Shown piece after piece: positions 25,805 to 34,545 of a stretch of 64,000 nucleotides of DNA. The translations under genes were made by a program, and so were the position numbers. Under the pieces are notes generated by a model. The model was not told where the DNA came from. It saw only the letters and a program-made list of their open reading frames with translations, and did not search any database. Source of the stretch: Dermatobacter hominis (lineage in GTDB: Bacteria; Actinomycetota; Acidimicrobiia; Acidimicrobiales; Microtrichaceae); the NCBI RefSeq assembly GCF_020715685.1, contig NZ_CP085840.1:620001-684000 (forward strand). Reading direction: 5' to 3'. Within the stretch, counting starts at the first letter, position 1, and each line of letters opens with the position of its first letter.

Positions 25805-27592
25805 GTGACGGTACCAGCGAGCGGTTCCCAGGACGACACGTCGATCGAGCTGCGGGCCCACGTGACCGGCGTGTGCACCTCGGCGGTCGCCGAAGGCGTC
25901 CACGTCCGGGCCGGTGCCGCGGTCGTCGTCCTCGAGAGCATGAAGACCGAGCACCCCGTCGAGGCACCGACCGACGCCGAGGTCCACGACGTGCTGGTCG
26001 GGCCGGGCGACGACGTGACCGTCGGCGACGTCGTCGCCCGGCTCCGCGCCGCCGCCGCGCCGGCCGAGGTGGTGGCCGGGCCGGACGGGCCCGTCGGCAC
26101 CGATCGACCCGACCTCGCCGAGGTGCTCCGGCGCCGGTCGCTGCTCGCCGACGAGGCGCGGCCCGAGGCCGTCGCGCGGCGGGTCGAGCGGGGCCGGCGC
26201 ACCGCTCGCCGCAACGTCGAGGAGCTGCTCGACGCCGGATCGTTCTCCGAGTACGGCGGCCTGGCCGTCGCCGCGCAGCGGGGTCGGCGCAGCATCGACG
26301 AGCTCATCGAGCGCACGCCGGCCGACGGCCTGCTCACCGGCAGCGGGACGATCGACGGTCGCCCCGTCGGCGTGCTGGCCTACGACGCGACCGTGCTGGC
26401 CGGCACACAGGGCTTCGTCAACCACCGCAAGACCGACCGCCTGCTCGAGGTCGTCGAGCGCCACCGGCTCCCGGTGGTGCTGTTCGGCGAGGGCGGTGGG
26501 GGCCGCCCCGGCGACGTCGACGCGCCCTTCGTCTCGGGCCTCGACGTGCCGAGCTTCGCCCGGTTCGCGCGGCTGAGCGGGCAGGTGCCGACCATCGCGG
26601 TCGTGGCCGGCTACTGCTTCGCCGGCAACGCGGCGCTCGTCGGCTGCTGCGACGTGATCGTCGCGACCGAGGACTCGAACCTCGGGATGGCGGGGCCCGC
26701 CATGATCGAGGGCGGCGGGCTCGGGCGCGTCGCCCCGACCGACATCGGCCCGATCGAGGTCCAGGCCGCCAACGGCTCGGTCGACGTTCGCGTCGTCGAC
26801 GAGGCGGCCGGGGTGGCGGTCGCCCGGGCCCTCGTGGGCCTCGCCGCCGGCGCCCGACCGGCGCCCGCCGACCCGCACGACCAGGCGCCGCTGCGCGACG
26901 CCGTCCCGCTCGCACGGAAGCGCCTCTACGACGTCCGCGCCGTGCTCGACCGGCTCGCCGACCCCGGGACCGTCGTCGAGCTCCGGCGGAACCACGCGCC
27001 GGGCATGGTCACCGCGCTGGCCCGGATCGACGGCCGGCCGATCGGCGTGATGGCGAACGACCCGTCCCACCTCGGCGGCGCGATCGACACCGACGCCGCC
27101 CGGAGCGCGACGAGGCTCGTCGACCTCTGCGACCGCTGGGGCCTGCCCGTGCTCTCGCTGTGCGACACGCCCGGGTTCATGGTCGGGCCCGAGGCCGAGG
27201 CGACGGGCCAGGTCAGGGCTTTCGGCGACATGTTCGTGGCCGCCGCCGGCGCCCGGGTGCCGTGGGTGATGGTGGTGCTCCGCAAGGCGTACGGCCTGGG
27301 CGCCCAGGCCATGGCCGGCGGTGGGATGCACGAGCCCGTGCTCGCCGTGTCGTGGCCCACCGGCGAGTTCGGCGGGATGGGTCTCGAGGGCGCCGTCCGC
27401 CTCGGCTTCGCACGGGAGCTGGACGCGATCGCGGACCCCGACGAGCGCGCCGCGCGCGAGGCGGAGCTGATCGAGCGGGCCTACGAGCACGGCGGCGCGC
27501 TCAACGTCGCGACCCACATCGAGGTCGACGACGTCATCGACCCGATCGACACCCGTCGGCGGATCCTCGACGCGCTGACCGCCGCGGGCTGA
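25805..27592 (+). CDS. Biotin carboxyl-carrier domain fused to acyl-CoA carboxyltransferase
   Basis: 595 residues. The N-terminus (about 14-82) is a biotinyl domain with ESMKTE (biotin-acceptor Lys47; AMKM in most relatives). The rest (about 105-595) is a full carboxyltransferase: GSGTIDGRPVGV, GYCFAGNAALVGCCDV, then GMVTALARIDGRPIGVMAN, DTPGFMVGPEAEATG and KAYGLGAQAM. It should move CO2 from carboxybiotin to an acyl-CoA. No biotin carboxylase gene is adjacent, and this domain order is unusual for acyl-CoA carboxylases, where BCCP is normally joined to biotin carboxylase. The substrate is unknown. Promoter and GTG spacing suggest a leaderless message. Confidence 0.88.
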   Translation: MTVPASGSQDDTSIELRAHVTGVCTSAVAEGVHVRAGAAVVVLESMKTEHPVEAPTDAEVHDVLVGPGDDVTVGDVVARLRAAAAPAEVVAGPDGPVGTDRPDLAEVLRRRSLLADEARPEAVARRVERGRRTARRNVEELLDAGSFSEYGGLAVAAQRGRRSIDELIERTPADGLLTGSGTIDGRPVGVLAYDATVLAGTQGFVNHRKTDRLLEVVERHRLPVVLFGEGGGGRPGDVDAPFVSGLDVPSFARFARLSGQVPTIAVVAGYCFAGNAALVGCCDVIVATEDSNLGMAGPAMIEGGGLGRVAPTDIGPIEVQAANGSVDVRVVDEAAGVAVARALVGLAAGARPAPADPHDQAPLRDAVPLARKRLYDVRAVLDRLADPGTVVELRRNHAPGMVTALARIDGRPIGVMANDPSHLGGAIDTDAARSATRLVDLCDRWGLPVLSLCDTPGFMVGPEAEATGQVRAFGDMFVAAAGARVPWVMVVLRKAYGLGAQAMAGGGMHEPVLAVSWPTGEFGGMGLEGAVRLGFARELDAIADPDERAAREAELIERAYEHGGALNVATHIEVDDVIDPIDTRRRILDALTAAG

Positions 27593-27641
27593 CGGCCCGG
27601 GCGCCGCGACGGCGACGGCCGCCGACCGACCGCGACCGGGC

Positions 27642-27824
27642 TCAGGTGATGGCGATGAACGCCAGGAGCACCAGCACGAGCACGGCGGCGACGACGATCC
27701 ACGGCCAGCCGTGGAACACCTCCCTGCGCTTCTGCGAGATCTCGTAGTCGACGTTCGCCTTCGAGCCCACCTTCGGGAGGTGGTGCTGCTCGGGCTTCCG
27801 TGGCTTCTGGCCGCTGCTTCCCAC
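27642..27824 (-). CDS. Small tail-anchored membrane protein (60 aa), hypothetical
   Basis: Unknown function. A polar, basic N-terminus (GQKPRKPEQHHLPKVGSK), a middle NVDYEISQKRREVFHGWPW and one C-terminal membrane segment of about 17 residues (VVAAVLVLVLLAFIAI). The GTG at 27824 has a TAGCGT box 8 nt before it and is preferred; an in-frame ATG at 27860 would lie upstream of that promoter element. Divergent from the CaiB-type gene. Confidence 0.65.
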   Translation of the reverse strand: MGSSGQKPRKPEQHHLPKVGSKANVDYEISQKRREVFHGWPWIVVAAVLVLVLLAFIAIT

Positions 27825-27832
27825 GGAGCGCC

Positions 27833-27838
27833 ACGCTA
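27833..27838 (-). promoter_or_regulatory. -10 box of small tail-anchored protein gene
   Basis: TAGCGT on the minus strand, 8 nt before the GTG at 27824. Confidence 0.45.
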
Positions 27839-27907
27839 CCGTGCCCCGGCCGGTCCCCACCGCCCCGGGCCCCGATCGCCGGAATGTGACGACCCGTCAG
27901 ATCCGGG

Positions 27908-27913
27908 TACGGT
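27908..27913 (+). promoter_or_regulatory. -10 box of CaiB-type gene
   Basis: TACGGT 8 nt before the ATG at 27922. Confidence 0.45.
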
Positions 27914-27921
27914 CCTCCGTC

Positions 27922-29160
27922 ATGCGACTGGGAGACATCGCCAACGCGGACGCCGCCGGCGCCGGCAAGCCGCTCGACGGGATCCGCGTGCTCGCGCTCG
28001 AGCAGATGCAGGCGCTGCCCTACGCCACCCAGCTGCTGGGGCGGCTGGGCGCCGAGGTCATCAAGGTCGAGTCGCCCAAGGGGGGTGACATGGGCCGGTC
28101 GTCGCTGCCGGCGATGACCGATCCCGACGGCCGCCAGGTCGGGGCGACGTTCCTCCGCAACAACCTGTCGAAGCAGAGCATCTGCATCGACCTCAAGTCC
28201 GACGAGGGCCGCCGGCTCGTCCTCGACCTCGCCCCCCGCTTCGACGTCGTCGCCGAGAACTTCAAGGCCGGTGCGCTGTCGCGCATGGGCCTCGGCTACG
28301 AGGACGTCGCCGCGGTCCACCCGGAGGTCGTCTACCTGTCGGTGTCCGGCTTCGGGAACACGACCGACTCGCCCTACAAGGACCGTCCGGCGTTCGCGGC
28401 GATCGTCGAGGCGATGTCGGGCATCTACGACTACGCCGCCCGCGACGACCGCCCGCCGCCCGCCAGCCCGGTCGGCGCCCTCGGCGACATCTCCGCCGCG
28501 CTGTTCGCGGCGATCGGGGTGCTCGCCGCGCTCCGTCAGCGGGACCGCACCGGCGAGGGCCAGTACGTCGACGTCGCCATGCTCGACGCCCTGGTCGCCA
28601 TGACCGACATCGTCCCGAACTTCTGGTCGATGGGCCTCCGGGAGCGTGCGCCGCTCATCCTCGAGAACTTCCGCGCCGCCGACGGGTGGTTCGTCCTCCA
28701 GGTCGGCCGCGAGCCGCAGTTCGAGGCGCTCGCCCAGCTGATCGGACGTCCCGACTGGCTGACCGACGAGCGCCTCTCGACGCGGCCCGGCTGGGTCGCC
28801 CACACGGAGGACGTGATCCGCCCGGCCATCGAGGGGTGGGCGTCGACGCGCACGCGACAGGAGGCCGCCGCCGAGCTGGCCGCCGCCGGCCTCGCCTCGG
28901 GTCCGTGCCTGACCGACGAGGAGGTGGTGCACGACCCCCACGTGGCCATGCGCGACATGCTCGTCGAGATGCCGCGGACCGACGGCGTCGAGCAGCCGGT
29001 CCTCACCCCGGGCAACCCGGTCAAGCTCTCCGGCGTCGCCGAGGGCCCCGAGACGCGGGTGCCGTGGCTCGGCGAGCACACCGACGAGGTGCTGGCCCGC
29101 GAGCTCGGGCTCGCACCCGAGCGGATCGCGGGGCTGCGCGAGGCCGGCGTCATCGCCTGA
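27922..29160 (+). CDS. CaiB/BaiF family (class III) CoA-transferase
   Basis: 412 residues. Transfers CoA between carboxylic acids via an aspartyl-CoA anhydride. Seen: GIRVLALEQMQALPYATQLLGRLGAEVIKVE (read in parts) at the N-terminus, AENFKAGALSRMGLGY, and the catalytic-type Asp in GALGDISAALFAAIG. The substrate cannot be told; racemisation of methyl-branched acyl-CoA (Mcr-like) or CoA transfer for a ring-cleavage or steroid intermediate are options. Its frame is open upstream, but similarity starts at this ATG, and the TACGGT box supports it. Confidence 0.9.
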   Translation: MRLGDIANADAAGAGKPLDGIRVLALEQMQALPYATQLLGRLGAEVIKVESPKGGDMGRSSLPAMTDPDGRQVGATFLRNNLSKQSICIDLKSDEGRRLVLDLAPRFDVVAENFKAGALSRMGLGYEDVAAVHPEVVYLSVSGFGNTTDSPYKDRPAFAAIVEAMSGIYDYAARDDRPPPASPVGALGDISAALFAAIGVLAALRQRDRTGEGQYVDVAMLDALVAMTDIVPNFWSMGLRERAPLILENFRAADGWFVLQVGREPQFEALAQLIGRPDWLTDERLSTRPGWVAHTEDVIRPAIEGWASTRTRQEAAAELAAAGLASGPCLTDEEVVHDPHVAMRDMLVEMPRTDGVEQPVLTPGNPVKLSGVAEGPETRVPWLGEHTDEVLARELGLAPERIAGLREAGVIA

Positions 29161-29207
29161 CGCGGCGCGGCAGCCTGAGCGGCCGCTCACGACGACATCC
29201 CGCGCGT

Positions 29208-29223
29208 TGTGACATCGGTTACA
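29208..29223. promoter_or_regulatory. CRP-like dyad upstream of LivK-type gene
   Basis: TGTGACATCGGTTACA: outer 6-mers TGTGAC and GTTACA form an imperfect dyad (5 of 6) with a 4-nt centre, one base from the CRP/GlxR consensus half-sites. It overlaps TACATT (29220-29225), a plausible -10 box. Binding is an inference; an adenylate cyclase is encoded at 43432. Confidence 0.4.
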
Positions 29224-29266
29224 TTGCCCCGGTCAGCCAACTGGCACCTGGCATCCGGGGGGATCC

Positions 29267-30700
29267 ATGCGAAGGAAGCACCTGCTGCTCGTCGCCGTGT
29301 TCGCGACCGCGGCGCTCGTCGCGAGCGCCTGCGGCGCCAGCGGCGACTCGAAGGGGTCGGAGTCCGACGAGGGGTCGACCACGACCACCGAGGCGTCGGC
29401 GCAGGAGGTCGCGGCCGGCCAGTTCGGCGAGCTGAAGGAGGTGTGCGGCGACGGCAGCGACACGATCGCGTCGGGCGAGGGCGGCCAGGGCACCGACAAG
29501 CTCTACGTCGGCGTCGCCACCGACCGCAGCTCGTCGGTCCGCCCCGGTCTCAACAAGGAGATGTGGGACGCCTCGGTCGCCTTCGTCGACTGGTGCAACG
29601 ACCAGGGCGGCATCGGCGGCCTGCAGATCGAGCCGGTCGAGCTCGACGCGGCGCTGTTCGACGTGCCCGCAGCGATGACCAAGGCCTGCCACTCGGTGTT
29701 CGCGATGGTCGGCGGCGGCTGGGCGCAGGACAACCTGCAGTTCACCGGCAAGGACGACTCGGACTTCCACAAGTGCGGGCTCGTCGACATCCCGGGCTAC
29801 GCCGTGTCGCCGCAGAAGGCGGACTCGAGCGGCCAGGTGCAGCCCGTCCCGAACCCGGGCACGTCGGTGTCGAACACGTTCATCCGCGACTACGCCGAGC
29901 TGTACCCCAAGGAGTCGAAGAAGGTCGCCATCGCCTACGGCGAGCTGCCGTCGCTCGAGATCGTGAAGGAGAAGTACGCGGCGGCGGCCGAGGACGCCGG
30001 GCTCGAGGTGGTCGCGCAGATCCCGTACCCGCCGACCGGCATGTCCGACTGGACGCCGCTCGCGCAGTCGATCATCAGCTCGGGCGCAGGGACGCTCATG
30101 TGGGTCGGTGAGGCCGGCAACGCCACGAGCGCGATCGCCAAGCTCAAGGAGCAGGGCTGGGAGGGCCACCCGCTGCTCGAGACCAACATGTACGACCCCC
30201 TCCTCTTCTCGCAGGGCAACGAGGCGATCGAGGGCGCCGTGATCCGCCAGACGGTCCATGCGGTCGAGGAGGCCGACGACTGGCCGGCGACGCAGCAGTA
30301 CCTCGACAACCTCAAGAAGTACGTGCCCGACGCGAAGGTGGCGCCGCTCGGCATCCAGACGACGAGCGCCTGGTTGCTGTTCGCCGTCGCCGCCAACGCC
30401 TGCGCGAAGGCGAACGACGGCCAGATCTCACGCCAGTGCCTCCTCGAGCAGGCCGCGGCGCAGTCGGACTGGACCGGCGGCGGGCTCCACGCACCGCAGG
30501 ACCCGGCCAAGTTCGACGAGACCAAGGCCAGCCCCTGCAGCATGCTGCTCGTCGTGAAGGACGGGAAGTTCGAGCGCCTCTACCCGGAGATGGGCGGCGA
30601 CGGCGACGACGGCGAGGGCTTCCACTGCCCCTCGAACGGCGTCACGCAGGTGCCCGCCAACGCCGGCAAGGGCGTGGTCGCCCCGGGCGCCACGATCTAG
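29267..30700 (+). CDS. ABC substrate-binding lipoprotein, branched-chain amino acid (LivK) type
   Basis: 477 residues: lipoprotein signal with lipobox ASAC (Cys22), Ser/Glu/Thr-rich linker to about 48, then a periplasmic-binding-protein type 1 domain (KLYVGVATDRSSSVRPGL ... GIGGLQIEPVELDAALFD ... GGGWAQDNLQFTGKD). Longer than typical LivK. No LivH, LivM, LivG or LivF genes are adjacent, so it is an orphan receptor whose ligand (amino acid, amide, aromatic acid or other) is unknown. GGGGGGATCC precedes the ATG, so unlike its neighbours it has a real leader. Confidence 0.87.
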   Translation: MRRKHLLLVAVFATAALVASACGASGDSKGSESDEGSTTTTEASAQEVAAGQFGELKEVCGDGSDTIASGEGGQGTDKLYVGVATDRSSSVRPGLNKEMWDASVAFVDWCNDQGGIGGLQIEPVELDAALFDVPAAMTKACHSVFAMVGGGWAQDNLQFTGKDDSDFHKCGLVDIPGYAVSPQKADSSGQVQPVPNPGTSVSNTFIRDYAELYPKESKKVAIAYGELPSLEIVKEKYAAAAEDAGLEVVAQIPYPPTGMSDWTPLAQSIISSGAGTLMWVGEAGNATSAIAKLKEQGWEGHPLLETNMYDPLLFSQGNEAIEGAVIRQTVHAVEEADDWPATQQYLDNLKKYVPDAKVAPLGIQTTSAWLLFAVAANACAKANDGQISRQCLLEQAAAQSDWTGGGLHAPQDPAKFDETKASPCSMLLVVKDGKFERLYPEMGGDGDDGEGFHCPSNGVTQVPANAGKGVVAPGATI

Positions 30701-30708
30701 CCCAGCCC

Positions 30709-30760
30709 CGAACTGGTTGTCGTCCTGCCGGTCATGACCGGCAGGACGACAGCCAGTTCG
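30709..30760. terminator. Long hairpin between convergent genes
   Basis: A 25-bp stem (30709-30733 and 30736-30760) with a single G-T wobble and only 2 nt between arms, exactly between two convergent stops. No U-tract. Serves both genes. Confidence 0.75.
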
Positions 30761-31539
<779 letters not shown>

Positions 31540-31543
<4 letters not shown>

Positions 31544-32343
31544 CGCCGGTCCGCCTGCGTGCGGCGCTCGACGTAGCGGGCGAGGAACGTGAGCGGGAGC
31601 GTGATGGCCAGGTAGCAGACCGCGGCGGCCATCAGCGGGGTGTAGTTGCCGATCGAGTTCGAGATGGTGCGCCCCCAGGTCGTGAGCTCGCGCTGGCCGA
31701 TGGCCACGCCGAGGACCGCGAGCAGCGAGGTGTCCTTGAGCAGCAGCACCAGCTCGTTGGTCAGCGGCGGGAGGATCACGCGGAACGCCTGCGGCAGCAC
31801 GATCGAGCGCATCGTGACCCCGGCGGGCATGCCGAGCGAGCGGGCGGCCTCGACCTGCCCACGGGGCACGGCCTCGATGCCGGCCCGGATGGTCTCGGCG
31901 AGGTAGGCGCCGGCGACGAGCGCCAGGGCCAGGCAGCCGGCGCCCCACGGCTGCGAGAGGAAGCCCGGCAGGTTCTCGGCGCCGAAGGCGATCGGGAGGC
32001 CGAAGCCCACGATGAGGATCGTCAGCAGCGCGGGCAGCGCCCGGAAGATCTCGACGTACACGGTGCCGAGGATGCGGGCCGGCGGCACGTTCGACTGGCG
32101 CATGAGCGCCACGACCAGACCGATGACCAGGCCGCCCGTGTAGCCGATCGCGGTGTACACGAGCGTGTTGCGGGCGGCCTCGGTGACGATCTTGGGGAAC
32201 TGGTCGGTGAAGTCGTCCCACTTGAAGAAGCGGTCGGCGAGCGCGCCCCACCGGACGGTGAGGGCGAGGGCGATCGCCACGATCACGAGGCCCACGAGGA
32301 AGAGGGCCCACTGGATGAGCTTCGAGCGTTGCGAGCGGGTCAT
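31540..32343 (-). CDS. Polar amino acid ABC transporter permease
   Basis: 267 residues, HisM/GlnP family with about five membrane segments and the EAA loop [24 protein letters not shown]. Only one permease gene is present, so a homodimer is expected. The ATG at 32343 is used; an in-frame GTG at 32382 would add 13 residues, and neither has a clear ribosome-binding site. Followed by the ATPase through an ATGA overlap and preceded 80 nt upstream by the binding protein. Confidence 0.9.
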
Positions 32344-32416
32344 GGGTCGAGAACGGGCCGGACCGGGCGACCACTCGGTCACCCGTCCCGGCCCGTCAGC
32401 GTGTCAGATCAGCTGG

Positions 32417-32436
32417 CCCGACGTCAGGACGTCGGG
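32417..32436 (-). terminator. Hairpin at the end of the binding-protein gene
   Basis: CCCGACGT/ACGTCGGG (8 bp) with a 4-nt loop, overlapping the stop codon at 32424. It may attenuate transcription into the permease, a common way to make more binding protein than transporter. Confidence 0.45.
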
Positions 32437-33254
32437 GGCTTCTCGCCGAAGTACTTCTCGTACAGCTCGTCGTACTTGCCGTCGGACTTCGCCGTCTCGA
32501 GCCCCTTGTCCAAGAGGTCGAGGATCTCGGTGTTGCCCTTCTTCACCGCCATGCCGTACTGCTCGTCGGTCTGGATCTTCTCGGTGATGACGAAGTTCTC
32601 GTCCTGGGTCGTCCGGTAGGCGTTGATCGGGTAGTCCTGCACGACCGCGTCGATCGTGCCGGCCTCGAGCGCGGCGAACAGGTCCGCCGCACCCGGCAGC
32701 GCCTGCACGTTCGCGCCGTCGGGCTTGTTGGCGTTGACGTACTCCTCGCCCGTGGTGCCGGACTGGACGCCGATGTTCTTGCCGGCGAGGTCGGCCAGGG
32801 TCTTGTACGTCGACTCGTTCGCCTTGGTCACCATGACCGACTGCTCGGCGTCGAAGTACGGGGCCGAGAAGTCCATGTTGGCCTTGCGCTCGTCGGTGAT
32901 GGACACCGACGACACGACGGCGTCGCAGCTCCCGGCGTCCATCGCGGCGAAGATGCCGTCGAACGGCGTGACCTTGACCTCGAGGGTCCGGTCCGCGCCG
33001 TCGGCGATGGCCTGGACCAGGTCGATGTCGAAGCCGGTGTACCCGCTCGGGGTCTCCTCCTCGGTCGCCTCCATCTCCATGGGGGCGTACGGGATGTCGG
33101 AGCAGATGACGAGCTTGGCGGCGTCGCTGCTGCCACCGCCCGCCTCGGTCGTGTCGGACGACGAGGAGTCGTCGTCGTCGCCGCAGGCGCCGAGCACGAG
33201 GCCCAGCGCCGCCACTGCGGCGATCGCCGTGAATCGAAGGGTTCTCCTGGACAT
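32424..33254 (-). CDS. Polar amino acid ABC transporter substrate-binding lipoprotein
   Basis: 276 residues: signal with lipobox LGAC (Cys24), Asp/Ser linker, then an SBP family 3 domain (VICSDIPYAPMEMEA, YTGFDIDLVQAIAD, SVSITDERKANMDFSAPY). Binds a polar amino acid outside the membrane. The ATG at 33254 has AGGTGAT 7 nt upstream and is preferred over the ATG at 33266. First gene of the three-gene import operon. Confidence 0.92.
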   Translation of the reverse strand: MSRRTLRFTAIAAVAALGLVLGACGDDDDSSSSDTTEAGGGSSDAAKLVICSDIPYAPMEMEATEEETPSGYTGFDIDLVQAIADGADRTLEVKVTPFDGIFAAMDAGSCDAVVSSVSITDERKANMDFSAPYFDAEQSVMVTKANESTYKTLADLAGKNIGVQSGTTGEEYVNANKPDGANVQALPGAADLFAALEAGTIDAVVQDYPINAYRTTQDENFVITEKIQTDEQYGMAVKKGNTEILDLLDKGLETAKSDGKYDELYEKYFGEKPPTS

Positions 33255-33432
33255 CGTTGCTATCACCTCATCTGGGTTCGAAACTCAGGGCCGAGAGCCT
33301 AGACGGACGACGAAGATCGCACCTCCCCGGGCCGGCGCTCGCCTCCACACCTGCCCGGCGAGTGACCGTTCCATCACCGTCCCGCGACGATTCCCACTGG
33401 ATCCGGGGCGACCACCTGCCGATGGGACCGGG

Positions 33433-34329
33433 ATGGCGATCGACCCCGACCCCGGCACGCGCTCCCCCGCCGCCCCGGCGGACCTCCCCGCGCCCGCCTC
33501 CCGGCCGGTGCTGCGTCGCGTCGACCTGGGCCTGGAGGAGCTCGACGACCCCGTGTGGAACCCCGACGCGGCCGAGTTCGTCGCCGCGGCCAACGCGGTC
33601 TCGCTGCTGATGCCCTTCGTCGAGCCGTACTTCGCCGGCGCCGTCCGCCGCGCGCTGCCCGAGCTGGCGCCGGAGCTGTCCGCGACGGCGCGCACGTTCG
33701 TCCGCCAGGAGCTCGAGCACCAGCGCCAGCACCGCCGGTTCAACGTCCGGCTCGTCGAGCGCTTCGCCGGCCTGCGCCGCCCCGAGCGTCGCGCCCGCCG
33801 CACCTACGGCTGGCTCGCCAGGACGCGGTCGCTGCGGTTCAGCCTGGCCTTCGCCGCCGCGTCGGAGACGATCGCGTACAGCCTCGCCCGGTGGACGAGC
33901 GACCACCTCGCGGAGTTCCTGCGCGGTGCCGATCCCGTCGCGACCGACCTGTTCGTGTGGCACCTCGCCGAGGAGGTCGAGCACAAGTCGGTCGCGTTCG
34001 ACGTGTGGGCGTCGGTGGACGGCTCCCGCTGGCGCTACGCCCGGGCCGGGGTGCTCTCGCTCGTGCTCCTCGGCTGGCTCAGCCTCTGGTCGATCTTGGT
34101 GCAGCTCCACGAGGAGCGCCGTCTCCTCCGCCCGGCGACCTGGTGGCGGACCGCACGGCTGGTGCTCGGCTTCACCTTCGAGGTCGTGCCCACGATGTTC
34201 CTGTCGTCGCTCCCGGGCCACCACCCCGACCAGCTCGCGGACCCCGACTGGTACGGGCGCTGGCTGGTCGACCTCGAGCACCGTCGTGGGGCGGCGCGCC
34301 CCGAGGCGCCGATCAGTCGACCAGCGTGA
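33433..34329 (+). CDS. Predicted metal-dependent hydrolase (PF10118-like)
   Basis: 298 residues. Two acidic/His metal-binding motifs in helices, QELEHQRQH and HLAEEVEHKSVAFD, as in the COG3687 family of predicted metal-dependent hydrolases with a ferritin-like helical bundle. A hydrophobic segment (VLSLVLLGWLSLWSILV) follows. Catalytic activity of the family is not well established. The last 17 bp overlap the 3' end of the convergent ferredoxin gene. Confidence 0.78.
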   Translation: MAIDPDPGTRSPAAPADLPAPASRPVLRRVDLGLEELDDPVWNPDAAEFVAAANAVSLLMPFVEPYFAGAVRRALPELAPELSATARTFVRQELEHQRQHRRFNVRLVERFAGLRRPERRARRTYGWLARTRSLRFSLAFAAASETIAYSLARWTSDHLAEFLRGADPVATDLFVWHLAEEVEHKSVAFDVWASVDGSRWRYARAGVLSLVLLGWLSLWSILVQLHEERRLLRPATWWRTARLVLGFTFEVVPTMFLSSLPGHHPDQLADPDWYGRWLVDLEHRRGAARPEAPISRPA

Positions 34330-34507
34330 TCGCGTACTCCGGGCAGTTGTCGGCCGCGAGCTCCGCCTTCTCGCGCAGCTCGGCGGGCACCTCGCCCTCG
34401 ACGAGCAGGACCGCGTAGCCCTCGTCGTCGACGTCGAACAGCTCGGGGGCGAGCAGGTAGCACCGGTTGTGGCCCTGGCACGCGTCGCGGTCGAACTGGA
34501 TCCTCAT
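34313..34507 (-). CDS. [3Fe-4S] ferredoxin partner of P450
   Basis: 64 residues. Cluster ligands Cys10, Cys16 and Cys55 (in NCPEYAI), with His13 at the position where a fourth Cys would be (CxxHxxC ... CP). This variant motif is known among P450-linked ferredoxins of actinobacteria, where the variable residue tunes potential. GGAGG precedes the ATG. Located 38 nt downstream of the P450 gene in the same operon. It shares 17 bp with the end of the convergent hydrolase gene. Confidence 0.92.
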   Translation of the reverse strand: MRIQFDRDACQGHNRCYLLAPELFDVDDEGYAVLLVEGEVPAELREKAELAADNCPEYAITLVD

Positions 34508-34545
34508 GTGGCCTCCTCGGTCCTGGCGGGTCGTCGGCGCCCGGC

